Positions 53,835-63,621 of a DNA stretch of 64,000 nucleotides are shown piece after piece. How positions within the stretch are numbered: position 1 is the first letter of the stretch; every line of letters begins with the position of its first letter. The notes under the pieces are model-generated. The model searched no databases, was not told the origin of the DNA, and saw nothing but the letters and a program-made list of their open reading frames with translations. The translations under genes were made by a program, and so were the position numbers. Origin of the DNA: Bradyrhizobium sp. sBnM-33 (GTDB taxonomy: Bacteria; Pseudomonadota; Alphaproteobacteria; Rhizobiales; Xanthobacteraceae); NCBI RefSeq assembly GCF_032917945.1, contig NZ_CP136624.1:930001-994000 (forward strand), in the 5' to 3' direction.

Positions 53835-53859
53835 GGAACCCGGCGCGCTCGTTCACGTT
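53835..53859 (+). promoter_or_regulatory. EcfG-type promoter for the 51-residue membrane peptide
   Basis: Plus strand: GGAAC (53835-53839), 16 bases, CGTT (53856-53859), a perfect consensus. The small gene starts 50 bases further on. Confidence 0.8.
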
Positions 53860-53909
53860 AACAAAACACTACCAGCGCATTTTCCGGCCAAGGCCGAAGG
53901 GGGCTCCGC

Positions 53910-54065
53910 ATGTTTGTCAGTGTACTCATCACGTTCCTGGTCGTTATCCTCGTCCTCTATCTCATCAACCTGCTGCCGCTCGACGGCCGCGCCAAGCAGA
54001 TCGCCCGCGTCGTGGTGATCATTCTGGGCGTGATCTCGCTGTTGAGATACATCGCGGTGATATAG
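53910..54065 (+). CDS. Small hydrophobic membrane peptide, 51 residues
   Basis: From ATG 53910 to TAG: two hydrophobic helices (about 3-21, and 31-47 ending RYIAVI) joined by a short polar turn (LPLDGRAKQ). The Thi/PMP3-like hairpin arrangement places it in the inner membrane. GAAGGGGG lies about 8 bases upstream. It has its own perfect EcfG-type promoter and its own terminator, so it is a complete stress-controlled gene despite its length. Function unknown; similar short two-helix proteins occur widely in rhizobia. Confidence 0.75.
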   Translation: MFVSVLITFLVVILVLYLINLLPLDGRAKQIARVVVIILGVISLLRYIAVI

Positions 54066-54080
54066 CCGCTGCCGCCAACG

Positions 54081-54111
54081 AAAAGGCCCCGGCGCAGGCC
54101 GGGGCTCTTTT
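54081..54111. terminator. Bidirectional terminator between the small membrane peptide and csbD
   Basis: AAAAGGCCCCGGC and GCCGGGGCTCTTTT form a GC-rich stem with loop GCAG or similar, with T-runs on both strands. It serves the converging stress genes on either side. Confidence 0.85.
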
Positions 54112-54134
54112 GCTCGAAAGCGTGTTCCTATTTC

Positions 54135-54335
54135 CTACTTCAAGCTTTTGAACCAGTCGTCCACGTCCTTGCGGATCTGGTCCTTGGCGAAGCCGTAGCG
54201 CTGCTGCAGCTTGCCTTCGAGTTGCTCGCGGCTCCCCTCGATCACGTTGAGATCGTCATCGGTGAGCTTGCCCCACTTCTGCTTGGCCGCGCCCTTGAAC
54301 TGTTTCCAGTTGCCTTCAACCCTGTTCCAATCCAT
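54135..54335 (-). CDS. CsbD-family stress protein
   Basis: 66 residues from ATG 54335, 8 bases after AGGAGG. An ATG six bases upstream lies too close to that site. The CsbD domain spans the whole protein: MDWNRVEGNWKQFKGAAKQKWGKLTDDDL, EGSREQLEGKLQQRYG and KDQIRKDVDDWF. CsbD-like proteins are small, hydrophilic and strongly induced by general stress. A perfect EcfG-type promoter sits 31-55 bases upstream. Confidence 0.93.
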   Translation of the reverse strand: MDWNRVEGNWKQFKGAAKQKWGKLTDDDLNVIEGSREQLEGKLQQRYGFAKDQIRKDVDDWFKSLK

Positions 54336-54365
54336 CGTCATCTCCTCCTGTTGAGATGGACGATC

Positions 54366-54390
54366 AACGGCGATCCGCTCCGGACGTTCC
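54366..54390 (-). promoter_or_regulatory. EcfG-type promoter for csbD
   Basis: Minus strand: GGAAC (54390-54386), 16 bases, CGTT (54369-54366), a perfect consensus. The expected transcription start is about 22 bases before the csbD ATG. Confidence 0.85.
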
Positions 54391-54418
54391 GGCCGGAACC
54401 GCGGCATCATGACATGGC

Positions 54419-56581
54419 TCAGCCGGCCGCCTTTGCCTCGCGGCGGCGCGCGGTGAGGATGTATTCGGTGTAGCCGTTCGGCTGCTCGCGGCCCTTGAAG
54501 ACGAGATCGCAGGCGGCCTGGAAGGCAACACCGTCGAACGAAGGTGCCATCGGCTTGTAGAGCGGATCGCCGGCATTCTGCTTGTCGACCACGACCGCCA
54601 TGCGCTTTAGCGACTCCATCACCTGATCCTTGCTGACGACGCCATGCGCGAGCCAGTTCGCCAGATGCTGGCTGGAAATGCGCAGGGTGGCGCGGTCTTC
54701 CATCAGGCCGACGTCATGGATGTCGGGCACCTTCGAGCAGCCGACGCCCTGGTCGATCCAGCGCACGACATAGCCGAGGATGCCCTGGCAGTTGTTGTCG
54801 ATCTCCTGCTTCACGTCATCAGGTGCCCAGTTCGACTGCGATACCGGAATGGTGAGGATGTGGGAGAGTTTTGCGCGCTGGCCGCCCTTGGCGAGCTCTT
54901 CCTGGCGCGCGATTACGTTGACCTGGTGGTAGTGCAGCGCGTGCAGCGTGGCGGCGGTCGGCGAGGGCACCCATGCCGTGGTGGCGCCGGCCTGCGGATG
55001 ACCGAGCTTCTGGCTGAGCATGTCGGCCATCTTATCGGGTGCCGCCCACATGCCCTTGCCGATCTGGGCATGGCCGGGCAGGCCGTCGATCAGCCCCATG
55101 TCGACATTCCAGTCTTCATAGGCCTTGATCCAGGGCTGCGCCTTCATGTCGTTCTTGCGGATCATCGGACCCGCTTCCATCGAGGTGTGAATCTCGTCGC
55201 CGGTGCGGTCGAGGAAGCCGGTGTTGATGAAGCAGATGCGCTTCGATGCGTTCTGGATGCAGGCCTTGAGGTTGACCGTGGTGCGGCGCTCCTCGTCCAT
55301 GATGCCGACCTTCATGGTGTTCTCGGGCAGTCCGAGCAGCTTTTCCACCTCGCCGAACAATTCACAGGTCAGCGCGACCTCGTCGGGCCCATGCATCTTC
55401 GGCTTGACGATATAGACCGAGCCGGTGCGGCTATTCCTGACTTTCGAATTGCCCTTGAGATCGTGGATCGCGAGCAGACCGGCGACCGCAGCATCCAGCA
55501 GACCTTCCGGAATCTCCTCGCCCTTCTCATCGAGCACGGCGTCGGTGAACATGTGATGGCCGACATTGCGCATCAGCAGCAGGCTGCGGCCGTGCAGCGT
55601 CAGCTCCTTGCCGTCGGGCGTCTTGTAGACGCGGTCGGGATTGAGCGAACGCTTCACCGTCTTGCCGCCCTTTTCGAAATCGGCTGAGAGTGTGCCGTTC
55701 ATCAAACCGAGCGTGTTGCGATAGATCAGCACTTTGTCCTCGGCGTCGACGGCGGCAACCGAGTCTTCCATGTCGAGAATGGTCGAGACCGCCGATTCCA
55801 GGATCATGTCGGCGACGCCGGCCGGATCGTCCTTGCCGATCGCGTGGTTGCGATCGATCTTCACTTCGACATGCATGCCGTTGTTGACCAGCAGGACCGC
55901 GGAAGGCTGGGCGGCATCGCCCTGGTATCCGGCGAACTGCGAGGCAGATTTTAGCGCGGTGGCATTGCCGCTCTTGAGCTTCACCGCGAGCTGGCCGGCA
56001 ATCACGCTATACGACGTCACGTCGGTGTGGCTGCCAGTCGCCAGCGGCACCGCGGCATCGAGGAAGGTCTTGGCCTTGGCGATCACCTTGTCGCCGCGCG
56101 CCTTGTTGTAGCCCTTGCCGCTTTCGCTCGGATCGTGCGGAATCGCGTCGGTGCCGTAAAAAGCGTCGTACAATGAGCCCCAGCGCGCATTCGCCGCGTT
56201 CAGCGCATAACGGGCATTGGTCAGGGGAACGACGAGCTGCGGCCCGCAGATCTTGCCGATTTCCTCGTCGACATCAGATGTCTCGACCTGCTTCGTGGCC
56301 GGCTCGGGCAGGAGATAACCGATCTCCTTGAGGAACGCCGTATAGGCGTTCATGTCGAAAGCCTTGCCCTTGTTGGCGCGATGCCAGCCGTCGATCTTGA
56401 CCTGCAGTGCGTCGCGGAGGGCGAGCAGCTCGCGATTTTTCGGCCCGAGCTTTTTGACGATGGCGGCGACGCCGGCCCAGAATGCATCGGGCGAAATCCC
56501 GGTCTTAGGGGTCGCCTCCTTGGCGATAAAGTCGAACAGGACGGGGGCGATCTTCAATCCGTGGGCATCGACACGATTCAT
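54419..56581 (-). CDS. glcB: Malate synthase G
   Basis: 720 residues from ATG 56581. A frame open to 56710 has no support. Length and sequence match isoform [20 protein letters not shown] at the start, [16 protein letters not shown] with the catalytic-domain acidic residues near 265, [20 protein letters not shown] near 330 and [24 protein letters not shown] near 445. It condenses glyoxylate with acetyl-CoA to malate for growth on acetate, fatty acids or glycolate. Single gene; isocitrate lyase is not in the window. Confidence 0.96.
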   Translation of the reverse strand: MNRVDAHGLKIAPVLFDFIAKEATPKTGISPDAFWAGVAAIVKKLGPKNRELLALRDALQVKIDGWHRANKGKAFDMNAYTAFLKEIGYLLPEPATKQVETSDVDEEIGKICGPQLVVPLTNARYALNAANARWGSLYDAFYGTDAIPHDPSESGKGYNKARGDKVIAKAKTFLDAAVPLATGSHTDVTSYSVIAGQLAVKLKSGNATALKSASQFAGYQGDAAQPSAVLLVNNGMHVEVKIDRNHAIGKDDPAGVADMILESAVSTILDMEDSVAAVDAEDKVLIYRNTLGLMNGTLSADFEKGGKTVKRSLNPDRVYKTPDGKELTLHGRSLLLMRNVGHHMFTDAVLDEKGEEIPEGLLDAAVAGLLAIHDLKGNSKVRNSRTGSVYIVKPKMHGPDEVALTCELFGEVEKLLGLPENTMKVGIMDEERRTTVNLKACIQNASKRICFINTGFLDRTGDEIHTSMEAGPMIRKNDMKAQPWIKAYEDWNVDMGLIDGLPGHAQIGKGMWAAPDKMADMLSQKLGHPQAGATTAWVPSPTAATLHALHYHQVNVIARQEELAKGGQRAKLSHILTIPVSQSNWAPDDVKQEIDNNCQGILGYVVRWIDQGVGCSKVPDIHDVGLMEDRATLRISSQHLANWLAHGVVSKDQVMESLKRMAVVVDKQNAGDPLYKPMAPSFDGVAFQAACDLVFKGREQPNGYTEYILTARRREAKAAG

Positions 56582-56715
56582 GATGGGCTTTCTCGATAGA
56601 AATTGGCGTTCAAACGCAGTTTTCGGAGTGAAAACAGCAAAAAGCGCGCCAAAAAAGGCAGCGTTGGCCGCCCTTTTAGCCCTAAAGCCGGGTCGATGAG
56701 AAGGCCCCAAAAGGC

Positions 56716-58644
56716 CTAGATGTTCGCCGCCAAATCCACCAGTTCGTCGAACAGAATGCCAGTCTCCGCCAGCATTCGCTCGATTTCGTCGGTCGCGTCC
56801 GAAACTGTCTTGGCCGAGGTGTCGATGCGCAGCTCCGCCTGGACCGGCGGCTGGTAGTCATTGCCGATGCCGGTGAAGGCCTGCAACGTGCCGGCGCGCG
56901 CCTTGGCGTAGTGGCCTTTGGGGTCGCGGCTCTCGCAGACTTCCGCCGGCGTCGCGACGTAGATCTCGCGGAACGAGATGTCGGCGATCCGGCGCGCGGC
57001 GGCGCGATCGTCCGCCGATGGCGAGACCGCCGCGACGACAGCGATGTGGCCGTTGCGCGCCAGATGCGTTGCGACTTCCGCGAGCCGACGGATGTTTTCG
57101 GTGCGGTCCTGCGCCGAGAAACCGAGATCGCCGTTGAGGCCGGCGCGCAGCGTGTCGCCATCTAGCAGGATGGGCGAACCGCCGCGCGAAAACAGCCGTC
57201 GCTCGAGTGCGCGTGCCAGTGTCGATTTGCCCGAACCCGGCAAGCCGGTCAGCCAGATCACCGCGCCATTGTGATGGTAGCGCGCCGAGCGCTCTTCGGG
57301 ACGCAATGCGGATTCCACCGGCACGATGTCGATCGGAACGGCGCGCTGTCCGGCGTCGACCGACAGCACGAGGCCGCCGCCGGCGATGCGGCCATTGACC
57401 TCGATTACCAGCCGACCGGTGCGCGAATTTTCCTGATAGGAGTCGGCCGCGATCGGCTGCGCCAGCGAGATGTCGATTTCGCCGACATGATTGCGCGCGA
57501 TCGCCGTGGTCTCCTCGTTGGAGAGTTCACCGGGATCAACCGCCTTCTCGATCGCCACCACGCTGGCGCGGGTTTCCCGCGTGCCGAGGCGGATCAGGAT
57601 CTGGTCGCCCTTCGACAGCGGCTTGTCGTGCAGCCAGAAAATGCGGGCACGAATTCGCCGCGTATCGCGCGGGCTCGCGCCGGAATGGGCGATGACATCG
57701 CCGCGCTCGATGAACAATTCGCGGTCGAGCGTGATGCCGACCGAGCGGCCGGCGCCGTGGCTGCCCTTGAGCGGTGTCACCGGCCAGCTCTCCACCGTCT
57801 TGATCTTCGCGATCTTGCCGGCGGGCATGATGACGATTTCATCGCCCGCACTCAGTAGTCCGGACTCGATGCGACCCGCAACAATGCGGCGATCGTCGAA
57901 CTTGTAGATCGCCTGCACCGGCAGTCTGAGCGCCAGTTGCTCCAACGGCCGCGCCGGCTCGAGCGCATCGAGCGCTTCGACGACGGTTGGTCCCTGATAC
58001 CAGCCGATCCGTGGCGTCTGCTCCGCAACGCCGTCGCCGTCGCGCGCGGAAATCGGAATCACAGCCGAGGGCGTCACGCCAAGGCCGGTCAGATGCGCCG
58101 AAATCTCGTCGCTAATCTCCTTGAAGCGATCCGCGCTGAAGTCAACGCGGTCCATCTTGTTGACGACGATCGCGACCTGCTTGATGCCCAACAGATGCAA
58201 GAGATAGCCGTGACGCCGGGTCTGGTCGCGCACGCCTTCCAGCGCGTCGATGATCAGCACCGCGCCGTCGGCCTGCGAGGCTCCGGTGATCATGTTGCGC
58301 AGGAACTCGGCATGGCCGGGCGCGTCGATCAGCACGACGTCGCGCGAGCGGGTGCGGAAGCGGATTTGCGTGGTGTCGATGGTGATGCCCTGATCGCGCT
58401 CCGTCTGCAGCGCATCGAGCAGGAACGACCATTCGAACGGCATGCCGCGCCGTGCGCTGACGGCTTTGAGCATCTCCAGCTTGCCCTCGGGCAGGCTGCC
58501 GGTCTCATGCAGCAAGCGGCCGACCAAAGTGGATTTGCCGTGATCGACGTGGCCGACGATGACGATGCGGACTTGCGGGCGGGTGGTGCCGTTCGGTGTT
58601 GCCGAAACGCTGGCAGGCAGGATCATGTTCATCGCAACGCTCAC
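56716..58644 (-). CDS. cysNC: Bifunctional sulfate adenylyltransferase subunit 1 / adenylylsulfate kinase (CysN-CysC)
   Basis: 642 residues from GTG 58644 (GGA 8 bases upstream); ATG 58632 is an alternative. The N-terminal CysN GTPase has GHVDHGKS at 31-38, DAPGHAEF and NKMD, then elongation-factor-like barrels to about 440. The C-terminal APS kinase starts near 455, with P-loop GLPGSGKST near 466 and [16 protein letters not shown]. CysN with CysD makes APS and CysC makes PAPS. The fusion is common in rhizobia (NodQ-like). It starts 12 bases after cysD ends. Confidence 0.95.
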   Translation of the reverse strand: MSVAMNMILPASVSATPNGTTRPQVRIVIVGHVDHGKSTLVGRLLHETGSLPEGKLEMLKAVSARRGMPFEWSFLLDALQTERDQGITIDTTQIRFRTRSRDVVLIDAPGHAEFLRNMITGASQADGAVLIIDALEGVRDQTRRHGYLLHLLGIKQVAIVVNKMDRVDFSADRFKEISDEISAHLTGLGVTPSAVIPISARDGDGVAEQTPRIGWYQGPTVVEALDALEPARPLEQLALRLPVQAIYKFDDRRIVAGRIESGLLSAGDEIVIMPAGKIAKIKTVESWPVTPLKGSHGAGRSVGITLDRELFIERGDVIAHSGASPRDTRRIRARIFWLHDKPLSKGDQILIRLGTRETRASVVAIEKAVDPGELSNEETTAIARNHVGEIDISLAQPIAADSYQENSRTGRLVIEVNGRIAGGGLVLSVDAGQRAVPIDIVPVESALRPEERSARYHHNGAVIWLTGLPGSGKSTLARALERRLFSRGGSPILLDGDTLRAGLNGDLGFSAQDRTENIRRLAEVATHLARNGHIAVVAAVSPSADDRAAARRIADISFREIYVATPAEVCESRDPKGHYAKARAGTLQAFTGIGNDYQPPVQAELRIDTSAKTVSDATDEIERMLAETGILFDELVDLAANI

Positions 58645-58656
58645 AGCAAGTGTCCG

Positions 58657-59562
58657 TTAGAGATAGCCGGCGACGCGCAGCCGCTCGAACGCATCTTCGG
58701 TTTCGTGATCGAGCGCACGGCCGGCGCGCTCCGGCACCTTTGTGCCGTCGAGCTCGGCGAGGATCTCGTCGATGTTGGAGGCGGTCGACGCCACCGGATT
58801 GGTGATGTCCTGATCGCCCAGCGAGCGATAGCGCTTGCCATCCTTCGAAAGATACAGCGGGATGATCGGAATATTTTCGCGCTTGGTGTAGGCCCAGATG
58901 TCGGCCTCGGTCCAATGCAGGATCGGGTGAACGCGAAGATGTGCGCCTTGCGGCACTGATGCGTTGAACTGATCCCAGAACTCCGGGGGCTGGTCGCGCA
59001 CATCCCAGCCGCCTTCGAGCCCGCGCGGCGAGAACACGCGCTCCTTGGCGCGCGTCGCCTCTTCATCGCGGCGAATGCCGGCGATCAATCCGTCAAAACC
59101 ATATTTGGTTAGCGCCCACTTCAGTCCTTCAGTCTTGCGGGCGGCAGAACGCGCGGCCGGCGGCAAGGTTGGATCGACCGCGTCGATCGGCGGGCAGGGC
59201 TCGACCTTCAGATCCAGATCCCACTCTTGTCCGAAGCGGTCGCGGAATGCATACATCTCCGGAAATTTCTTGCCGGTATCGACATGCAATGCCGGAAACG
59301 GCACGCGGCCGAAGAAGGCTTTGCGCGCCAGCCAGATCATCACATTGGAATCTTTTCCGAGCGACCACAGCAGCGCGAGTTTTTTCAACCGCGCGAACGC
59401 CTCGCGCAGAATGTAGATGCTCTGCGCCTCGAGCTCGTCGAGATGATCCATCGAAGGCGGCGGCAGCCGTCCGTCAGCGATAATTTTTTCGACGGCGGAG
59501 CCGTTCGGGCGATCAGCGCCACGCAGACGGTCTTTTGCAGAGTTGGAGTTGAGAAGATGCAT
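58657..59562 (-). CDS. cysD: Sulfate adenylyltransferase subunit 2
   Basis: 301 residues from ATG 59562. A frame to 59610 covers the promoter. The PP-loop nucleotide-binding motif is present as LLWSLGKDSNVM near residue 65 (SxGKDS). HVDTGKKFPEMY, LIAGIRRDEEATRAKERVFSPR and HPILHWTEADIW are typical of CysD. It is the catalytic half of ATP sulfurylase. It is transcribed leftward with cysNC from the promoter region shared with cysG. Confidence 0.95.
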   Translation of the reverse strand: MHLLNSNSAKDRLRGADRPNGSAVEKIIADGRLPPPSMDHLDELEAQSIYILREAFARLKKLALLWSLGKDSNVMIWLARKAFFGRVPFPALHVDTGKKFPEMYAFRDRFGQEWDLDLKVEPCPPIDAVDPTLPPAARSAARKTEGLKWALTKYGFDGLIAGIRRDEEATRAKERVFSPRGLEGGWDVRDQPPEFWDQFNASVPQGAHLRVHPILHWTEADIWAYTKRENIPIIPLYLSKDGKRYRSLGDQDITNPVASTASNIDEILAELDGTKVPERAGRALDHETEDAFERLRVAGYL

Positions 59563-59704
59563 CTCTGGGCCTTGGCCTTGGGGGGCGAAAATTCTATAGT
59601 TGCGATGCAATAGAGAAGTAATAATTTTCTCTTTGCGGGCGCTGAACGAGACATATATAGAAAATAATTCCAGTCAACCCCGAAGTGGGGGAAGCGAGTT
59701 TCGC
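59563..59704. promoter_or_regulatory. Divergent cysD/cysG promoter region with dyads
   Basis: This 142-base region is strikingly A+T-rich for the window. TTGC-GAT-GCAA at 59600-59610 lies inside a CTAT/ATAG dyad. AGAGAA (59612-59617) and TTCTCT (59627-59632) flank a 9-base spacer. Such adjoining dyads suggest binding of a dimeric regulator controlling both cys operons (a CysB-like LysR protein would be one option). The regulator itself is not identified. Confidence 0.5.
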
Positions 59705-61141
59705 ATGCGATTTCTGCCCGTGTTTCTCGATCTGCAAAGCGGCGTGGTGCTGCTCGTCGGAGCCGGCGACCTTGTCCGCGCGAAGCTGCGCCTCTTGGCA
59801 TCGGCCGGCGCAAACATTCGCTGGTATGCGACCGACGGCAGCCATGACGTTTCGGGGCTCGATGCGACCGCTGCCGCGCGGATCGAACGCGCAACAGGCG
59901 ATCCGCTCACGGCTGATCTTGCGGGCGTCATCGCGGTGCTCTGCGCCGGCGCCGGTGATATCGGCGTTGCGATGTCAGTGCGCGCGAAAGCAGTCGGCCT
60001 GCCCGTCAACGTGATGGACGATCTCGCGCATTCCACGTTCATCTTTCCCGCGATTGTTGATCGCGGCGACGTCGTCGTCGCCGTCGGCACCGGCGGTGCA
60101 TCGCCGGTGGTGGCACGCCGCGTGCGTGAGCGCATCGAAGCGGTGCTGCCGGCGCGCATCGGCGATCTCGCGTCCTTCATCGGCAGCTTTCGCAAATCGA
60201 TGCACGCGCGCATTCCCGAATTCGCGTTGCGCCGCCGCTTCTGGGAGCGCGTGATCGACGGCCCGATCGGTGCGCTCGTGCTGGCCGGGCGCAAGAGCGA
60301 GGCTGAAAAAGCGCTGAACGAAATCACTGATCCCTCCGCGTTTGCCGGCGCGAGCAAGGACGGCAAGGCCGAGGGCAGGGTGACGCTGGTCGGCGCGGGG
60401 CCGGGCGATCCGGATCTGCTCACCATCAAGGCGCTGCGCGCGCTGCAGGATGCCGACGTGGTTTTCTACGACGAGCTGGTGTCGCCGGAAATTCTCGATC
60501 GCGTGCGCCGCGACGCTTCGCGCGTTCCGGTCGGCCGCCGCGTCGGCAAGCCCGGCATCGGCCAGAATGCGATCAACAAGCTGCTTATCGAGGCTGCCAG
60601 GGCTGGACAGCGCGCGGTGCGGCTGAAGGGCGGCGATCCCTTCATCTTCGGCCGCGGCGGCGAGGAAATCGAAGTGCTGCGCGCCGCCGGCGTTGCCTAT
60701 TCGGTGGTGCCGGGCATCACCGCAGGCCTCGGCGCTGCCGCGCAATTCGAAGCGCCGCTGACCTTCAGGCGTGAGGCGCTGCGCATTACTTTCCTGACCG
60801 CCCACAAGGCAAAGGATGCCGAAGCCGTCGACTGGTCGGTGCTGACAGACAAGAAGATGACCATCGTGGTCTATATGGGCATGACCGCCGCACCGTCAGT
60901 CCGTGCAGGCCTGTTGGCTGCCGGCCGGTTGCCGCAAACGCCCGTCGGCGTGTTCGCGCGGGTGACGCGGCCGGATGCGCAGGCCGTGGTCGGGACGCTC
61001 GGAAATCTTCCCGCGCTGGTCGAAAAAATCGATAGCGGCCCCGCCATCCTCATCATCGGCGACGTGGTCGCGCATTCCGCGCCGTGGCGCCAGTCCAACG
61101 TCAATCAAGTCATCTCGAAACTATTGGATGCTGCCGAATGA
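59705..61141 (+). CDS. cysG: Siroheme synthase (precorrin-2 dehydrogenase/ferrochelatase + uroporphyrinogen-III methyltransferase)
   Basis: 478 residues from ATG 59705. Residues 1 to about 210 are the CysG-B part, with the NAD-binding LLVGAGDLVRAKLRLL and the segment HSTFIFPAIVDRGDVVVAVGTGGASPVVAR. Residues about 220-478 are the SAM-dependent methyltransferase, with VTLVGAGPGDPDLLTIKALRALQDADVVFYDELV and RLKGGDPFIFGRGGEE. It makes siroheme for the CysI encoded two genes downstream. Its TGA overlaps the ATG of the next gene. Confidence 0.95.
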   Translation: MRFLPVFLDLQSGVVLLVGAGDLVRAKLRLLASAGANIRWYATDGSHDVSGLDATAAARIERATGDPLTADLAGVIAVLCAGAGDIGVAMSVRAKAVGLPVNVMDDLAHSTFIFPAIVDRGDVVVAVGTGGASPVVARRVRERIEAVLPARIGDLASFIGSFRKSMHARIPEFALRRRFWERVIDGPIGALVLAGRKSEAEKALNEITDPSAFAGASKDGKAEGRVTLVGAGPGDPDLLTIKALRALQDADVVFYDELVSPEILDRVRRDASRVPVGRRVGKPGIGQNAINKLLIEAARAGQRAVRLKGGDPFIFGRGGEEIEVLRAAGVAYSVVPGITAGLGAAAQFEAPLTFRREALRITFLTAHKAKDAEAVDWSVLTDKKMTIVVYMGMTAAPSVRAGLLAAGRLPQTPVGVFARVTRPDAQAVVGTLGNLPALVEKIDSGPAILIIGDVVAHSAPWRQSNVNQVISKLLDAAE

Positions 61142-61449
61142 CCTCTCCGCTCGAACAGAAGAAAATCAAGATCACGGGGCCATCGGTGGTGACCGCCAAT
61201 CGCACCTGGGATGGCGTCGTGGTCTACCGGACCGCACAACAGGGTTGGTCGACCGCTCTGTCCGACGCCGCGATCGTGAGCACTTCGGATGATGCGCGTG
61301 CGTTGCTCGCCGAAAGCGCTGCCGATGACGTCGGCGCGGTCGGTGCCTATATCGCGCCGGTCGAGCTCAAAGGCGGGGTGGTCAAGCCCGGCAATCTCCG
61401 CGAACACATTCGGTCGAAGGGCCTCACCATCGACCTTCTTCCGGCCTGA
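61138..61449 (+). CDS. DUF2849 domain protein
   Basis: 103 residues, overlapping cysG by four bases (ATGA). Conserved DUF2849 features are ITANRTWDGVVVY-like residues near the start (VVTANRTWDGVVVYRT) and the C-terminal REHIRSKGLTIDL. The family is nearly always found between cysG and cysI in Alphaproteobacteria, so a role in sulfite reduction is inferred from context. No catalytic motif is visible. Confidence 0.88.
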   Translation: MTSPLEQKKIKITGPSVVTANRTWDGVVVYRTAQQGWSTALSDAAIVSTSDDARALLAESAADDVGAVGAYIAPVELKGGVVKPGNLREHIRSKGLTIDLLPA

Positions 61450-61461
61450 GGCTGATCCATC

Positions 61462-63117
61462 ATGTACGCATATGACGAACTCGATCGCACGCTGATTAAC
61501 GAGCGCGTGTCTGAATTCCGCGATCAGGTGAAGCGCCGCCTCTCGGGCGAACTCACCGAGGACGAATTCAAGATGCTGCGGCTGCAGAACGGCGTGTACC
61601 TGCAATTGCACGCCTACATGTTCCGCGTCGCGATCCCCTATGGCACGTTGTCGTCGAAGCAGTTGCGCCGGCTCGCGCATGTCGCCCGCCGCTACGACCG
61701 CGGCTACGGCCATTTCACCACGCGGCAGAACATCCAGTTCAACTGGATCAAGCTCGCCGAACTGCCCGATGCGTTGGCCGAACTCGCCGAGGTCGGTATC
61801 CACGCGATGCAGACCTCCGGCAACAATATGCGCAACGTCACCTCGGACCAGTGGGCCGGCGTCGCGCCCGGCGAGGTCGAGGATCCCCGCATCTGGTCGG
61901 AGATCCTGCGCCAGCACACTACGCTGCATCCGGAATTCTCGTTCCTGCCGCGCAAGTTCAAGATCGCGATCACCGCGTCCGAGCACGACCGGGCCGCGAT
62001 CAAGATCCATGACATCGGGCTGCGCCTGCACAAGAACGCAGACGGCGAAACCGGTTTCGAGGTGCTGGTCGGCGGCGGTCTTGGCCGCACGCCGTTCATC
62101 GCCAAGACCATCAAGCCGTTCGTCCACGGCCGCGACATTCTCAGCTATGTCGAGGCGATCCTGCGCGTCTACAACCAGTACGGCCGCCGCGACAACATCT
62201 ACAAGGCGCGCATCAAGATCCTGGTGCATGAGCTCGGCATCGAGAAGTTCGCGCGTGAGGTCGACGAGGAATGGAGGCAGATGGGTCACAGCGCCCTGAC
62301 GCTCGACCATCCCGTCATCGAGGAAGTGCGTTCGCGCTTCTCCTATCCGGCTTACGAGAAGCTGCCGCACATGCCGGACGAACTGAAGCAGGCCGCGCAT
62401 GATCCGCTGTTCGAGCGCTGGCGCAAGAACTCGGTGGCCCCCCACAAGGTGCAGGGCTATTCGATCGTGACGCTGTCGCTGAAGCCGGTGGGCGGCCCGC
62501 CCGGCGATGCCACCGCCGACCAGATGGACGCGGTCGCCGATCTCGCCGACAAATACTCCTTCGGCGAAATCCGCGTCGGCCACGAGCAGAACCTGGCGCT
62601 GCCGCACGTTGCCAAGCGCGACCTGCCGCAGCTCTGGAAGGCGCTCGACCGTCTCGGGCTCGCCACGCCGAACGTCAATCTGGTCACCGATATCATCGCC
62701 TGCCCCGGGCTCGACTACTGCTCGCTGGCCAACGCGCGCTCGATTCCGATCGCACAGGAACTGACCCGCCGTTTCGCCAACCACGACACCGCCGACATGA
62801 TTGGGCGGCTGCACATCAACATCTCCGGCTGCATCAACGCATGTGGCCATCACCACGTCGGCCATATCGGCATTCTCGGCGTCGAGAAAAACGGCGAGGA
62901 ATTTTACCAGATCACGATCGGCGGCCGCGCCGACGAAAATGCGCAGATGGGCGTGCTGATCGGGCCGGCCGTCCCCTATGCGGAAGTTGCCGACGTGATC
63001 GAAGACATTGTCGAAGCCTATCTCGCGCTGCGCGACCGTCCCGAGGAATTGTTCGTGGACACGGTTAAGCGCCTCGGCGTCGAGCCATTCAAGGAGCGGG
63101 TCTATGCCACTCGTTAA
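61462..63117 (+). CDS. cysI: Sulfite reductase hemoprotein (nitrite/sulfite reductase family), CysI
   Basis: 551 residues. It has the two-fold ferredoxin-like/NiR-SiR repeat architecture. The [4Fe-4S]-siroheme cysteines are Cys414 and Cys420 (ACPGLDYCS) and Cys457 and Cys461 (SGCINACGHH). The N-terminal RRYDRGYGHFTTRQNIQFNW is typical. It reduces sulfite to sulfide with six electrons. No flavoprotein CysJ is adjacent, so ferredoxin is the likely donor. The end overlaps the next gene by 14 bases. Confidence 0.94.
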   Translation: MYAYDELDRTLINERVSEFRDQVKRRLSGELTEDEFKMLRLQNGVYLQLHAYMFRVAIPYGTLSSKQLRRLAHVARRYDRGYGHFTTRQNIQFNWIKLAELPDALAELAEVGIHAMQTSGNNMRNVTSDQWAGVAPGEVEDPRIWSEILRQHTTLHPEFSFLPRKFKIAITASEHDRAAIKIHDIGLRLHKNADGETGFEVLVGGGLGRTPFIAKTIKPFVHGRDILSYVEAILRVYNQYGRRDNIYKARIKILVHELGIEKFAREVDEEWRQMGHSALTLDHPVIEEVRSRFSYPAYEKLPHMPDELKQAAHDPLFERWRKNSVAPHKVQGYSIVTLSLKPVGGPPGDATADQMDAVADLADKYSFGEIRVGHEQNLALPHVAKRDLPQLWKALDRLGLATPNVNLVTDIIACPGLDYCSLANARSIPIAQELTRRFANHDTADMIGRLHINISGCINACGHHHVGHIGILGVEKNGEEFYQITIGGRADENAQMGVLIGPAVPYAEVADVIEDIVEAYLALRDRPEELFVDTVKRLGVEPFKERVYATR

Positions 63118-63619
63118 GAACGGAAGAATCACCACCGACCTGTTCGTCCATGTTGCCGACGGCGCCGAATTGCCGGGCGACGGAGCGGTCCTCATTTCGG
63201 CGGCGCGGTTCCTTGAAGATCCGGAAGCCATTCTCAAGCGCGCCGGCAAAACCGGCGTGATCTGGCCGAACAGTCGCGCCGTCGACGACCTCGTGCCCTA
63301 TCTCGATCGCTTGGCCGCCGTCGCGCTGGTATTCCCGACCTTCCGCGACGGCCGCGCCTACAGCCAGGCGCGCCTGCTGCGCGAGCGGCATGGCTATGAC
63401 GGCGAGCTGCGCGCCACCGGCCAAGTGCTGCGCGACCAGTTCGTATTCATGTCGCGCGCCGGTTTCGACGGGTTCGAGGTGAAGAAGGATGCCGACGCCG
63501 ACGCCTTCGCGGAGACCATGAAGCGCTATTCGGTGTTCTACCAGCCGACCGGCGATGGCCGCGTCACCGCGCTGAACCGGCGGATGCAGTTGCGTCATTC
63601 GGAGAGTGCCGGCCAGTGA
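63104..63619 (+). CDS. DUF934 domain protein
   Basis: 171 residues from ATG 63104, overlapping cysI. A frame from 63008 lies inside cysI. It has the DUF934 pattern: VLISAARFLEDPEAI near residue 28, VALVFPTFRDGRAYSQARLLRERHGYDGELRATGQVLRDQF near 78-118 and MSRAGFDGFEV. The family clusters with cysI and cysH and is presumed to aid sulfite reductase. No enzymatic motif is recognised. Confidence 0.9.
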   Translation: MPLVKNGRITTDLFVHVADGAELPGDGAVLISAARFLEDPEAILKRAGKTGVIWPNSRAVDDLVPYLDRLAAVALVFPTFRDGRAYSQARLLRERHGYDGELRATGQVLRDQFVFMSRAGFDGFEVKKDADADAFAETMKRYSVFYQPTGDGRVTALNRRMQLRHSESAGQ

Positions 63620-63621
63620 CC

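Noticed and set aside
61105..63249. 714-codon open frame on the minus strand opposite cysI
   Set aside because: It lies wholly antisense to genes with clear catalytic motifs. Long shadow frames are expected at this GC content, and the translation resembles no protein family.
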